Source of the DNA: an uncultured bacterium
GTDB taxonomy: Bacteria > Planctomycetota > Phycisphaerae > Phycisphaerales > UBA1924
Direction of reading: 5' to 3'
NCBI GenBank assembly: GCA_913062615.1
Contig: CAJXXI010000003.1
Coordinates: forward strand, 1 to 37,309
DNA length: 37,309 nt
This document shows positions 30,791 through 37,309 of this stretch, piece after piece. The notes under the pieces are model-generated. The model had not been told where the DNA came from. It saw only the letters and a program-made list of their open reading frames with translations, and did no database searches. Position 1 is the stretch's first letter; each line of letters begins with the position of its first letter. The translations under genes and the position numbers were made by a program.

Positions 30791-30902
30791 CCTTCCTTCC
30801 TTTCTTCCCGTCTTCCTTCTGCTCTTTTCCGTACCTCTGTGTTGAACTCTTCTCCCTCCCAATCCCCATTCCCCAATCTCTGATCCCTATCCTTCCCCAT
30901 CC
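30791..30902 (+). repeat. Pyrimidine-rich repeat leader before the second LptF/LptG-type gene
   Basis: It shares GTACCTCTG (30831-30839), the exact 15-mer GTTGAACTCTTCTCC (30841-30855) and CCCAATCCC with the leader at 26690-26836. It runs into the ATG at 30903 without a Shine-Dalgarno site. Confidence 0.6.
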
Positions 30903-32027
30903 ATGACAATCCTCGACCGCTACATCGCACGCCAATATCTCTTCAATGTGTTCGCCCTTTTGGTGATCCTTTTTAGCTTTGTGCTCGTCATCGATGTCTC
31001 GCTCAATCTCGATCGGTTCCTCCGCATCGCCGACAGGCTCGCGACTTCAGACGCCGGCGATGCCCCGGGCGCAATCCGCCGATGGATCGTCACCCTCCTC
31101 CTTATCGCTGATCTATGGTGGCCCAAGCTCCTCCAACTCTACAACTTCCTCATCGGCATGGTCCTCGTCGGCGCGATGGGCTTCACCTTCTCCCAGATGA
31201 CCAAGCACCGAGAGTTCATCGCCATGATGGCGGCCGGCGTCGGGCTTCATCGTGTGATGCGCCCTGTCATCGTGATCGCCCTGTGCTTCACCGGGCTCCA
31301 GATCATCAACATGGAGTTCATCATCCCCAAGATCGCGCCGCTGCTCGTCCGCGATCATGGCGAAGCAGGAACTAGGCAGCTCGGGTCCGCGTCCGTCCCC
31401 CTCACACTCGACGGCTCGGGCACCCTCTTCCGCGCCGCCTCCTTCGATGCAGACACCGACACCCTCACCGGCGTCTACATCCTCGAACGAGATAGCCAAG
31501 GCAAAGCAACCCGCGCCATCACCGCAGACTCCGCCACCTACCGCGACGGCGGGTGGGACCTCGCCACCGGCCAAGCCCAATCCCGAGGCAAAGCCTACAT
31601 CGAAAAATCAGTCCCCATCGCCCGCATCGAATCCTCCCTCGACCCAACAGAGCTCCGCATGAACCGCTACGAGTCCTACTCGCAAGCCTTGAGTTTCATG
31701 CAGGTCTCCCAGATGCTCAATCGCGATACCCTGACCGACCCGGCCACACGCGCACGCTACACCCGCATCAAGTGGGGACGCTTCGCCGTGATGATTTCGT
31801 CCCTGCTCGCATTGGTCATCGCCATGCCCTTCTACATCACCCGCGAGCCAAAGAACATGGTCTTGCAATCCATCAAGTGCGCCCCCATCGCCATCATCTC
31901 CCTCATCGGCGGCGTCCTCGGTGCCTCCGCCTCCATCCCCGGCATTCCCCCCGCCCTCGGAGTCTTCATCCCCGTCATGCTCCTGAGCATCATCGCCATC
32001 TCCCAAGTCAGCTCAATGAAGACCTGA
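30903..32027 (+). CDS. LptF/LptG-family (YjgP/YjgQ) permease
   Basis: The protein has 374 residues, the usual size for LptF/LptG. No Shine-Dalgarno site is visible. It starts 'MTILDRYIARQYLFNVFALL', the typical family N-terminus. Helices are 'VILFSFVLVIDVSLNL', 'LLQLYNFLIGMVLVGAMGF' and 'VMRPVIVIALCFTGLQIINM', with the family motif 'KHREFIAMMAAGVGLHRV'. A periplasmic beta region (about 155-285) follows, and C-terminal helices include 'FAVMISSLLALVIAMPFYI' and 'IAIISLIGGVLGASASIPGI'. With the long permease at 26837 it could make an LptFG-like pair. No LptB, LptC or LptA gene is in the window. Having GT39 and PAP2 genes between the pair is unusual. Confidence 0.88.
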   Translation: MTILDRYIARQYLFNVFALLVILFSFVLVIDVSLNLDRFLRIADRLATSDAGDAPGAIRRWIVTLLLIADLWWPKLLQLYNFLIGMVLVGAMGFTFSQMTKHREFIAMMAAGVGLHRVMRPVIVIALCFTGLQIINMEFIIPKIAPLLVRDHGEAGTRQLGSASVPLTLDGSGTLFRAASFDADTDTLTGVYILERDSQGKATRAITADSATYRDGGWDLATGQAQSRGKAYIEKSVPIARIESSLDPTELRMNRYESYSQALSFMQVSQMLNRDTLTDPATRARYTRIKWGRFAVMISSLLALVIAMPFYITREPKNMVLQSIKCAPIAIISLIGGVLGASASIPGIPPALGVFIPVMLLSIIAISQVSSMKT

Positions 32028-32069
32028 TTCTGACTTTTGCTACTTCACCGAACTTTCACACGAAACTTC

Positions 32070-32099
32070 TTGCTTCTCACAACAAACACACGATGATAA
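32070..32099 (+). promoter_or_regulatory. Candidate promoter of the GH57 gene
   Basis: TTGCTT (32070-32075) and TGATAA (32094-32099) are spaced by 18 nt. The predicted start is about 27 nt ahead of the ATG at 32134 and its GGAG site. Confidence 0.35.
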
Positions 32100-32133
32100 C
32101 CTTTGTGCCCATCGCACGAATCGGAGTTATCCC

Positions 32134-33426
32134 ATGGCCTCAATCGTCTTCTACTTCCAAGTCCACCAGCCACACCGCCTAAAGCCCTACTCCGTCTTCC
32201 ACACCGACCCCTTCTACTTCCACGAAGAGGCCAACGCCCAGATCGCCGAAAAAGTCGCTGACAAGTGCTACCGCCCGACGACCAAGCTCATGCTCGATCT
32301 CATCAAACGACACGAGGGCAACTTCCGCATCGCCTACTCCATCACAGGAACCGTCATCGAGCAATGGAAAAAATACACCCCCGATGTCCTCGACCTCTTT
32401 GTTGAGCTCGCCAACACCGGGTGCGTCGAGTTCGTCGCCGAAACATACTACCACTCGCTCAGCTTCCTCTACTCCCAAGACGAGTTCGCCCACCAGCTCG
32501 ACATGCACACCAACCTCATCGAACAACACTTCGGCCAAACCCCAAAGGTCTTCCGAAACACCGAACTCATCTACGCCAATCAACTCGCCCAAGCCCTTGC
32601 CAAAATCAAAGACAAGAACGGCGACCCAAGATTCCTAGGCACCATCTGCGAAGGCACCGACACCCACCTCGGCTACCGCTCCCCAGCCCACATCTACCAA
32701 CCGCCCGCACACGACGGCCAACCCATCATGGGCCCAAACAACCGCCCCCTAGGACTCCTCCTCAAAAACTACAAACTCTCCGACGACATCGCCTTCCGAT
32801 TCTCAAACAAAGGCTGGGAGGAATACCCACTCAATGCCGAAAAATTCGCCAAATGGGTGAACCAAATCAACGGCGACGGCTACCTCTGCAACCTCTTCAT
32901 GGACTACGAAACCTTCGGCGAACACCAATGGGCAGACACCGGAATATTCAAGTTCCTCGAAAAACTCCCCGAAGCAGTATTCGATGTCGCCAAAAAAGCC
33001 GACGGCTCAACCGAAAACCACTTCATCACACCAAGTGAAGCACTCCAACGCTTCGACCCCGTCGGCGAATACGATGTCCCCGAGTTCATCTCATGGGCCG
33101 ACACCGAACGCGACCTCTCCGCCTGGCGCGGCAACGCCATGCAACACAACGCCCTCGAAGAAACCTACCGCGTAGAAAAAATCATCAAAGACCGCCTGAT
33201 CGAGATCAAAGCCAACCCCGACCCAAAGCAATCAACCGAGATCGACCACATCCTCACCGACTGGCGCAAACTCACGACGAGCGACCACTTCTACTACATG
33301 TGCACCAAATACTGGGCCGACGGCGATGTCCACAAATACTTCTCCCCCTACGACTCCCCCTACGACGGCTACATCAACTTCATGAATGTACTCGATAATG
33401 TCAAGACACGACTCGCGAAGGTGTAA
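32134..33426 (+). CDS. Glycoside hydrolase family 57 (alpha-amylase/glucanotransferase type)
   Basis: The protein has 430 residues. GGAG lies 7 nt before the ATG. GH57 enzymes act on alpha-1,4-glucans such as starch, glycogen or maltodextrin, and are often cytoplasmic. Conserved regions in order are 'FYFQVHQPHRLK' (HQP motif, residue 6), 'GCVEFVAETYYHSLSF' (about 96), 'VFRNTELIYAN' (about 140, probable nucleophile Glu) and 'FMDYETFGEHQW' (about 255, probable acid Asp). The C-terminal part has 'SWADTERDLSAWRGNAMQ', as in GH57 enzymes of this size. There is no signal peptide, so it is probably intracellular and used for glycogen turnover (inference). Exact specificity cannot be told. It converges with the 33443-33973 gene after 16 nt. 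Confidence 0.9.
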   Translation: MASIVFYFQVHQPHRLKPYSVFHTDPFYFHEEANAQIAEKVADKCYRPTTKLMLDLIKRHEGNFRIAYSITGTVIEQWKKYTPDVLDLFVELANTGCVEFVAETYYHSLSFLYSQDEFAHQLDMHTNLIEQHFGQTPKVFRNTELIYANQLAQALAKIKDKNGDPRFLGTICEGTDTHLGYRSPAHIYQPPAHDGQPIMGPNNRPLGLLLKNYKLSDDIAFRFSNKGWEEYPLNAEKFAKWVNQINGDGYLCNLFMDYETFGEHQWADTGIFKFLEKLPEAVFDVAKKADGSTENHFITPSEALQRFDPVGEYDVPEFISWADTERDLSAWRGNAMQHNALEETYRVEKIIKDRLIEIKANPDPKQSTEIDHILTDWRKLTTSDHFYYMCTKYWADGDVHKYFSPYDSPYDGYINFMNVLDNVKTRLAKV

Positions 33427-33442
33427 TTTAGGTTCAAGGTGC

Positions 33443-33973
33443 TTAACACATAGTCCAGCTCCGCAATAGATCGACGGAGTGTTTGTCGAGAAATAATAAT
33501 GTTGATTGTTGTTTGTGCCGTAAGACACACGCGTGAGTTTCATTTCCGATTTGGTTTATCCATATCGAAGTGGATTCTCGGGGATACGAGGTTGTAGAAA
33601 ATGCTTTAGGGACACAGATATGAACCTGGTCGATGAGGACATATCCGTTTCGCAGTGGGAAAAGACCGAATATTGGCCATGCTACCATAAAGAAGCTTAG
33701 CGCGAATATATCGACGAAGTTGAATAGTTCGGTGTATGATTTGTTTGTATAAATAAATTGATACAAATAAACTGCAAGCATAAAAATAATACAACTAGCT
33801 ACACTGAGTTTTGTGCGGTCAAGCTTCAATCCGCTGAGCCGATGGACTTCGTGAAAGAGTTCGGGGTTAGGTTGAGAGCAAGCAGATAGCTTTGGGTATT
33901 TTGTGTGCACCGATTTTTTGTAAAAATAAGGCACAGAGAAAAAGACCACGATGGAAAAAACCAGTGTTATCAT
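33443..33973 (-). CDS. Hypothetical membrane protein
   Basis: The protein has 176 residues. AGAAGGA lies about 8 nt before the ATG at 33973. Three hydrophobic segments are seen: residues 1-16 ('MITLVFSIVVFFSVPYF'), about 58-75 ('VASCIIFMLAVYLYQFIY') and about 88-108 ('VDIFALSFFMVAWPIFGLF'). A soluble C-terminal part with three Cys or Cys-His spots follows. I do not recognise the family. The gene is clearly richer in A/T than its neighbours and uses many codons they avoid, so it may be acquired or weakly expressed. It follows the 34001-35041 gene by 27 nt on the same strand, so they are probably one transcript. Confidence 0.7.
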   Translation of the reverse strand: MITLVFSIVVFFSVPYFYKKSVHTKYPKLSACSQPNPELFHEVHRLSGLKLDRTKLSVASCIIFMLAVYLYQFIYTNKSYTELFNFVDIFALSFFMVAWPIFGLFPLRNGYVLIDQVHICVPKAFSTTSYPRESTSIWINQIGNETHACVLRHKQQSTLLFLDKHSVDLLRSWTMC

Positions 33974-34000
33974 GTTTGATCCTTCTCTCCGCGTTTAAAT

Positions 34001-35041
34001 TTATGTGGGAATATCTGGGCAGTCGTCACCAAATGCATCGTGAGCGGCTTGTACCGCCCGGTCGTATGCGCGAGCGATGGCGTCTCGAGTGTTCTCGTAT
34101 GCGTTAAAGCAAGTGTTTAATGCAAGTTGCGCCCGTACGGTAGCCGCAATTCCGCAGCCTCCCATGGCAACTAGTGTTACCAAAGGGGCTATCCAACGAG
34201 TGAGAAAAGTCACGCCTACTGCGCCCCCTCCTGTGCAAATAGCCAGTTCGGCAATAAGTTGATTATTCATATTCTTTACACAGGTATTGTAAGTGCCGAT
34301 TGCGTCCTCCAAATCTGCGAGTTGTTCGTTCGCCGCATCTACTAAGGCTTGAGCACAATCTATTGCAGGCCCTGCATCTCCGTCTATAAACTGGGGCTGG
34401 AAATATACCCATTCAAGATCGTCAATAAATGATTGGTTGACAGTGTCTAGTATGAACAGAAATCGTACACGCTCATTGTCATCGAGTCGCGTTCCCTGCC
34501 AAACAAGTCCGGCAATGTTTATAGTTGATATAGCGGTGCTCATTGTTCCGACAAATGAAAGTATGTTGGAATCGTGTTCAGCTAAAGAGGCGATGTCGTC
34601 AGGGGTCAAGCTGCCGCCGGCCAAGTCGACATTGGTTAGGCTCGCAAACCGAATAATAAACTCATTGTCGATAATTGTTGATCCTATAAAATCAAAAAAC
34701 ACATCACCCTCATTGATTTCGTCGTCAAGATAATATCCAGCTTTTGAAACATCAAAGGCGTCGTCGAAGAGGGTGTCGGAAATTGTCTTGTTGAATTTTA
34801 CAAAATCTCTGAATGGGATAGGCTGGATATTGAATGCTTCATCCACAGATACTCCGGCTTCGACAGCATCCAGTGCATCAACAACCTGCTCAGCTGTCTG
34901 CGCCATCGGCTGTACAGGTTCTGCAAGCCTCCCAGATGCTTGAAATACAGGGAATGTCATTGCACTCAAAATCAACATTGTTCCGAATGTCGGGTTTGAA
35001 TACTCTTTTCTCTCTTGAATCCACTTTGTGATTCGATTCAT
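34001..35041 (-). CDS. Hypothetical secreted or membrane-anchored protein, Cys-containing
   Basis: The protein has 346 residues. AAGGAGA lies 7 nt before the ATG. An N-terminal hydrophobic segment (about 17-35, 'PTFGTMLILSAMTFPVFQA') after basic residues looks like a signal or anchor. The middle (about 45-225) is acidic and mixed helix/strand. Residues about 228-265 are a helical Ala/Leu stretch with Cys ('CAQALVDAANEQLADLEDAI', 'YNTCVKNMNNQ'). A Gly-rich hydrophobic segment follows (about 270-305, 'GGGAVGVTFLTRWIAPLVTL') that could span a membrane, then more Cys ('NTCFNAYENTRDAIARAY') and an end 'DDCPDIPT'. Six Cys suggest disulfides outside the cell. No family is recognised. GC is lower than the window average. 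Confidence 0.72.
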   Translation of the reverse strand: MNRITKWIQERKEYSNPTFGTMLILSAMTFPVFQASGRLAEPVQPMAQTAEQVVDALDAVEAGVSVDEAFNIQPIPFRDFVKFNKTISDTLFDDAFDVSKAGYYLDDEINEGDVFFDFIGSTIIDNEFIIRFASLTNVDLAGGSLTPDDIASLAEHDSNILSFVGTMSTAISTINIAGLVWQGTRLDDNERVRFLFILDTVNQSFIDDLEWVYFQPQFIDGDAGPAIDCAQALVDAANEQLADLEDAIGTYNTCVKNMNNQLIAELAICTGGGAVGVTFLTRWIAPLVTLVAMGGCGIAATVRAQLALNTCFNAYENTRDAIARAYDRAVQAAHDAFGDDCPDIPT

Positions 35042-35316
35042 ACGAAATCTCCTTATGTATGCGTACGAACACCTTGTTCATGACGCGTACAACAGATTGC
35101 AAGAAAATTCTAATTCTCGTAAACAGTGATTCGCTAAACCACAGGACTGGGTTTTTAACGACAGAACTATATCAAAAGCATAGGCATTATGATAGCGAAA
35201 CACAGAAATGAGTTTCTCTCCGATTTGCTTATCCACAATACATCCCTGCTTGTGCGCTTTTCTCCCCTCATCAACCACTCCCGTGCGCAAAATCCATGTG
35301 CTCCACTCCTCCCCCC
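35042..35316. other. 275-nt intergenic stretch, lower GC
   Basis: I see no convincing gene. Upstream of the 35041 start an imperfect inverted repeat centred near 35073 (GAACA-CCT-TGTTC core with GTACG-like flanks) could be regulatory. No clear promoter for the 35041 gene was found. The right end leads into the promoter at 35317-35344. Confidence 0.35.
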
Positions 35317-35344
35317 TTGAGCCGCACCGCCGATGTGCGATAAT
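35317..35344 (+). promoter_or_regulatory. Promoter driving a leaderless transcript
   Basis: TTGAGC (35317-35322), a 16-nt spacer and GATAAT (35339-35344, preceded by TGC as in an extended -10) are followed 7 nt later by the ATG at 35351. Transcription would start at or within a base or two of the start codon. Confidence 0.55.
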
Positions 35345-35350
35345 TCCTGT

Positions 35351-36172
35351 ATGAGAATCAACACAGATCAAATCGAATCAAAGCCAACACTCACCAACGA
35401 ACTCCTCGAAGACCTCCTCGACCCTTCCATGTCCGCCTTCACCATGTGCAAAATCCACAGCCTCTCCCTCACCCAACTCGCCGACCTGCTCGAATCCGAA
35501 ACCTACTGCAACCTCACCGCCGACCTCGAGCGCATCTCAAACGCCCGCATCAAACTCATCGAACCCGAATCCCGCGCCCTGGCGAGCGCCCGCCTCGCCG
35601 ACCAACTCAAAGACAAACCAACAACCCCCGCCCACGCCGAAACCCAACGCAAGTCCGCCGCCAAAATCCTCTCTTCATCTCTGGTGGGACGGGCTTCCAG
35701 CCCGTCGTCCCCAACTCTCCTCCCCCGGGCCTCCGGGGGAGGTGGCACGCGAAGCGTGACGGAGGGGGCCTCCCCTTCCACTTCTTCTCCCGCCTCTTCA
35801 CCCACCACGCACAATACCCAGCCCATTGCGGATCGCGCCCCGCTCATACCGGGCACTGTGCATCGCCGAGGTGTCGAGCAGCTCGCCGAGTTGCACGCGG
35901 GTGATCGGAGGCAAACCATCAATCCCGAATCGTCGACTCAAGATAGTTCGATCCCGCTCGTCGAGTTGATCGAGCACCGATCCGAGCCGAGCATCGGGCA
36001 TCAGCCAACGATGCCAAGGGTTGACAATGTGTGTCCAATCGACGATCGCATGCCCGGGCGGAATCCGGCGCATCGCCTTGCCCGTGCTTGTCGGCTGGGC
36101 AATATCAGGTTGGTGCGAAGCAAACCGGGTGACCGCCAAACCAACCGGAGCCGCGATTCGACCTGTATGTGA
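35351..36172 (+). CDS. Small helical protein whose C-terminus is replaced or extended by palindromic repeats
   Basis: The frame runs 273 codons, but only the first ~110 read as a normal protein. They are helical, with 'LTNELLEDLLDPSMSAFTMC', 'HSLSLTQLADLLESETYCN' and 'LERISNARIKLIEPESRALA'. This resembles small helix-turn-helix-like proteins I recall from planctomycetes, though I cannot name a family. After 'KSAAKILSSS' the frame enters two palindromic repeats (35683-35774) and then the antisense of the convergent 35798-37309 gene, where it stays open by chance until 36172. The natural C-terminus was probably near 35680, and repeat insertion removed the stop. ATG 35351 is chosen over 35333 because of the promoter spacing, which implies a leaderless mRNA. 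Confidence 0.45.
   Translation: MRINTDQIESKPTLTNELLEDLLDPSMSAFTMCKIHSLSLTQLADLLESETYCNLTADLERISNARIKLIEPESRALASARLADQLKDKPTTPAHAETQRKSAAKILSSSLVGRASSPSSPTLLPRASGGGGTRSVTEGASPSTSSPASSPTTHNTQPIADRAPLIPGTVHRRGVEQLAELHAGDRRQTINPESSTQDSSIPLVELIEHRSEPSIGHQPTMPRVDNVCPIDDRMPGRNPAHRLARACRLGNIRLVRSKPGDRQTNRSRDSTCM
35683..35710. repeat. GC-rich palindromic repeat inside the small gene
   Basis: GACGGGCT (35688-35695), TCC and AGCCCGTC (35699-35706) form a perfect 8-bp stem, extended by GG on the left and CCC on the right with one bulge. I recall 'GGGACGGGCTTCCAGCCCGTC'-type elements as dispersed repeats in planctomycete genomes. Confidence 0.6.
35719..35774. repeat. 56-bp palindromic repeat, copy 2
   Basis: This is the same element as 26592-26647. 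The first stem (35719-35728 with 35733-35742) is identical. The second stem is CACGC-GAA-GCGTG instead of CATGC-GAA-GCATG, so both arms changed together. It interrupts the 35351 reading frame and sits 24 bp before the stop of the convergent gene. Confidence 0.8.
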
Positions 36173-37309
36173 AGGGTTATACCGATCAATCGCATCGCTC
36201 GCGACCCGGATCCCGCCGAGCAACAAGAACGCAGCCCGCGATGGATCGAGCGTGTCGATCAACCCTTCGATCTGGATTTCGATTGTCGAGAGCACCAAGT
36301 GCAGCTGCGAACGGACGAGTTCTATCTTGAGCATCCCGGCATATCGTAGATCGGTTTCGATTTCGTCGAGTATCGGCCCAGAAGGTGTCGAACGATTGAG
36401 TGCTGCAAATCGATTCCCCGCGCGTGTCATCAGCAGCTCAAACGCCTTGCTCCGCATCTGTTCTTCATACACCACCGTAGGCTCGCGCGTCCGCATGGAG
36501 CTGATGAACGAGCACAGGTCGGTGTCGCCCTTGGTCATCAGCCCTTGGTTGACCGCTGGCGAATCGAGCACAGCATGGTCGATCGGCTCTTCGCCGATCG
36601 GCAGATCAAACGATCCGATCAACCCGGCACGCGCCGAGTTGATCGCGCGGAGGGTCGCGTTGTGCGATCGCCGAGCGTGCGCCGCGATCTGCGAAGGCTC
36701 GATCCCCCGCAGCACCGCCCGCAGCGCGAACATCTGATCGCGCGAGGTGGTTGGTCCTGGGTCGGTAAAGATCGGCTCGGCCCGTTCGTGATCGATCCGG
36801 ATCAAGGCTTTGCGGATACCCTCGTGCGAGTGCCCGGTCCGCATCGCAATCCGGGCGGCGGCTTGCGAGCGAGAGTAGTGCAGCCGATGCCGATACCCGA
36901 TCGCCCAGCGCTCGAACTTGGCGAGCTGGGATTCGACGATCCGATCAAACCGGGCGGCCTTGCCCAGCCGTTTGGTGTTGAGCGTTTCGAACCATTCGAC
37001 CGCCGATCGCATGAAGATGACGGATCGGCGTCCGCCCCCGAGATCGAGCCGACGGGCGATCAGTCCCAATCGCCGATACCGCTCGATGGTTTTGCGCGAG
37101 ACGCTCCAGCGTTTGGTGAGCGAGTCGATTGTTTCGTAGGGCTCGTGGATGTCGTCGGTGGTTAAGCCGGCGGCTTCGGAGATTTTTTCAGCGATGGCCG
37201 ACAGGTCGCCCCGGAGCGCTTCGCCGGGGACGAGATCCGGCGAGGTGATCTCTGGGCGATAGCCTGTGATCCGGAAGACGATCCAGTCTTGTGGGTAGAT
37301 GCCTTCGGG
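35798..37309 (-). CDS. Sigma-factor-like DNA-binding regulator with MerR-like and region-4-like helix-turn-helix (5' end outside window)
   Basis: The frame is open from the window end (37309) to the TGA at 35798-35800, giving 503 visible residues. A TTG at 37069 is not the start, since the frame continues upstream as good protein. The visible part begins 'PQDWIVFRITGYRPEI'. Next comes a MerR/excisionase-like helix-turn-helix, 'LTKRWSVSRKTIERYRRLGL', and a long helical region with repeated Arg/Ala-rich helices ('HSHEGIRKALIRIDHERAE', 'QIAAHARRSHNATLRAINSA'). The C-terminus resembles sigma-70 region 4: 'LDERDRTILSRRFGIDGLPP' and 'ITRVQLGELLDTSAM'. In this last helix the usual 'SRERVRQIE' is replaced by 'SAMHSARYERGAIR', so promoter -35 recognition may be altered. 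No region 2 is obvious. It may be a sigma-like activator or a degenerate sigma factor. Confidence 0.7.
   Translation of the reverse strand, partial: PEGIYPQDWIVFRITGYRPEITSPDLVPGEALRGDLSAIAEKISEAAGLTTDDIHEPYETIDSLTKRWSVSRKTIERYRRLGLIARRLDLGGGRRSVIFMRSAVEWFETLNTKRLGKAARFDRIVESQLAKFERWAIGYRHRLHYSRSQAAARIAMRTGHSHEGIRKALIRIDHERAEPIFTDPGPTTSRDQMFALRAVLRGIEPSQIAAHARRSHNATLRAINSARAGLIGSFDLPIGEEPIDHAVLDSPAVNQGLMTKGDTDLCSFISSMRTREPTVVYEEQMRSKAFELLMTRAGNRFAALNRSTPSGPILDEIETDLRYAGMLKIELVRSQLHLVLSTIEIQIEGLIDTLDPSRAAFLLLGGIRVASDAIDRYNPSHTGRIAAPVGLAVTRFASHQPDIAQPTSTGKAMRRIPPGHAIVDWTHIVNPWHRWLMPDARLGSVLDQLDERDRTILSRRFGIDGLPPITRVQLGELLDTSAMHSARYERGAIRNGLGIVRGG

Noticed and set aside
1-37309. tRNA, rRNA, CRISPR arrays, insertion sequences, phage genes
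   Set aside because: Intergenic stretches were read for cloverleaf-like, spacer-repeat and transposase signals and none was found.

Overview
The window looks like chromosomal DNA of a planctomycete of the class Phycisphaerae (inference). The main evidence is six consecutive secreted proteins that all end in the same two-repeat, EF-hand-like tail closing in Gly-Cys-Pro. I recall this tail as the 'GC-type dockerin' typical of Phycisphaerales. Supporting evidence is a Cys-rich 'CLPDGSC...GxWxGPGS' repeat, sulfotransferases next to a GT41-type glycosyltransferase, an RNase E with very long charged tails, and a MerR-like/sigma-region-4 protein. Coding GC is moderately high except in 33.4-35.3 kb. 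Many genes have good Shine-Dalgarno sites, but several have none and one looks leaderless.

Layout. 1-347 is the 3' end of a probable winged-helix regulator, closed by a bidirectional terminator. 432-9241 (minus strand) holds the six GC-dockerin genes: a five-haem cytochrome c, two beta-rich secreted proteins of unknown role, a PQQ-type sugar dehydrogenase, a Cys-rich secreted protein, and a di-haem MauG/cytochrome c peroxidase-like protein. Terminators and candidate promoters split them into a few transcription units. 9510-16141 holds rho (minus), ptsI and an RNase E/G gene (plus). 16166-20015 (plus) is a tightly overlapped unit: dxr, a TPR/GT41 glycosyltransferase and a sulfotransferase. It converges on a second sulfotransferase and a nucleotide-sugar epimerase (20003-21792, minus). 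22187-24114 is the usual ybeY-corC pair, followed by a PAS-LuxR regulator (minus) and cysS (plus). 26837-32027 encodes an LptF/LptG-type permease, a GT39 glycosyltransferase, a PAP2 phosphatase and a second LptF/LptG permease. A GH57 glycoside hydrolase follows. 33443-35041 is a lower-GC two-gene unit of unknown secreted and membrane proteins. The window ends with a small leaderless gene that runs into palindromic repeats, and a large sigma-like regulator cut by the window edge.

Working together (inference). The dockerin block could be a set of surface-displayed proteins including redox enzymes, all carrying one interchangeable C-terminal tag. The GT41/sulfotransferase/epimerase genes fit synthesis of a sulfated surface glycan. 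The permease/GT39/PAP2 operon fits export and periplasmic glycosylation of an outer-membrane lipid. I saw no tRNA, rRNA, CRISPR array, transposase or phage genes. The most interesting non-coding signals are a 56-bp palindromic repeat in two copies with compensatory changes, a pyrimidine-rich repeat ahead of both permease genes, an apparently orphan terminator at 21874-21910, and a G9 tract at the dxr/glycosyltransferase junction.
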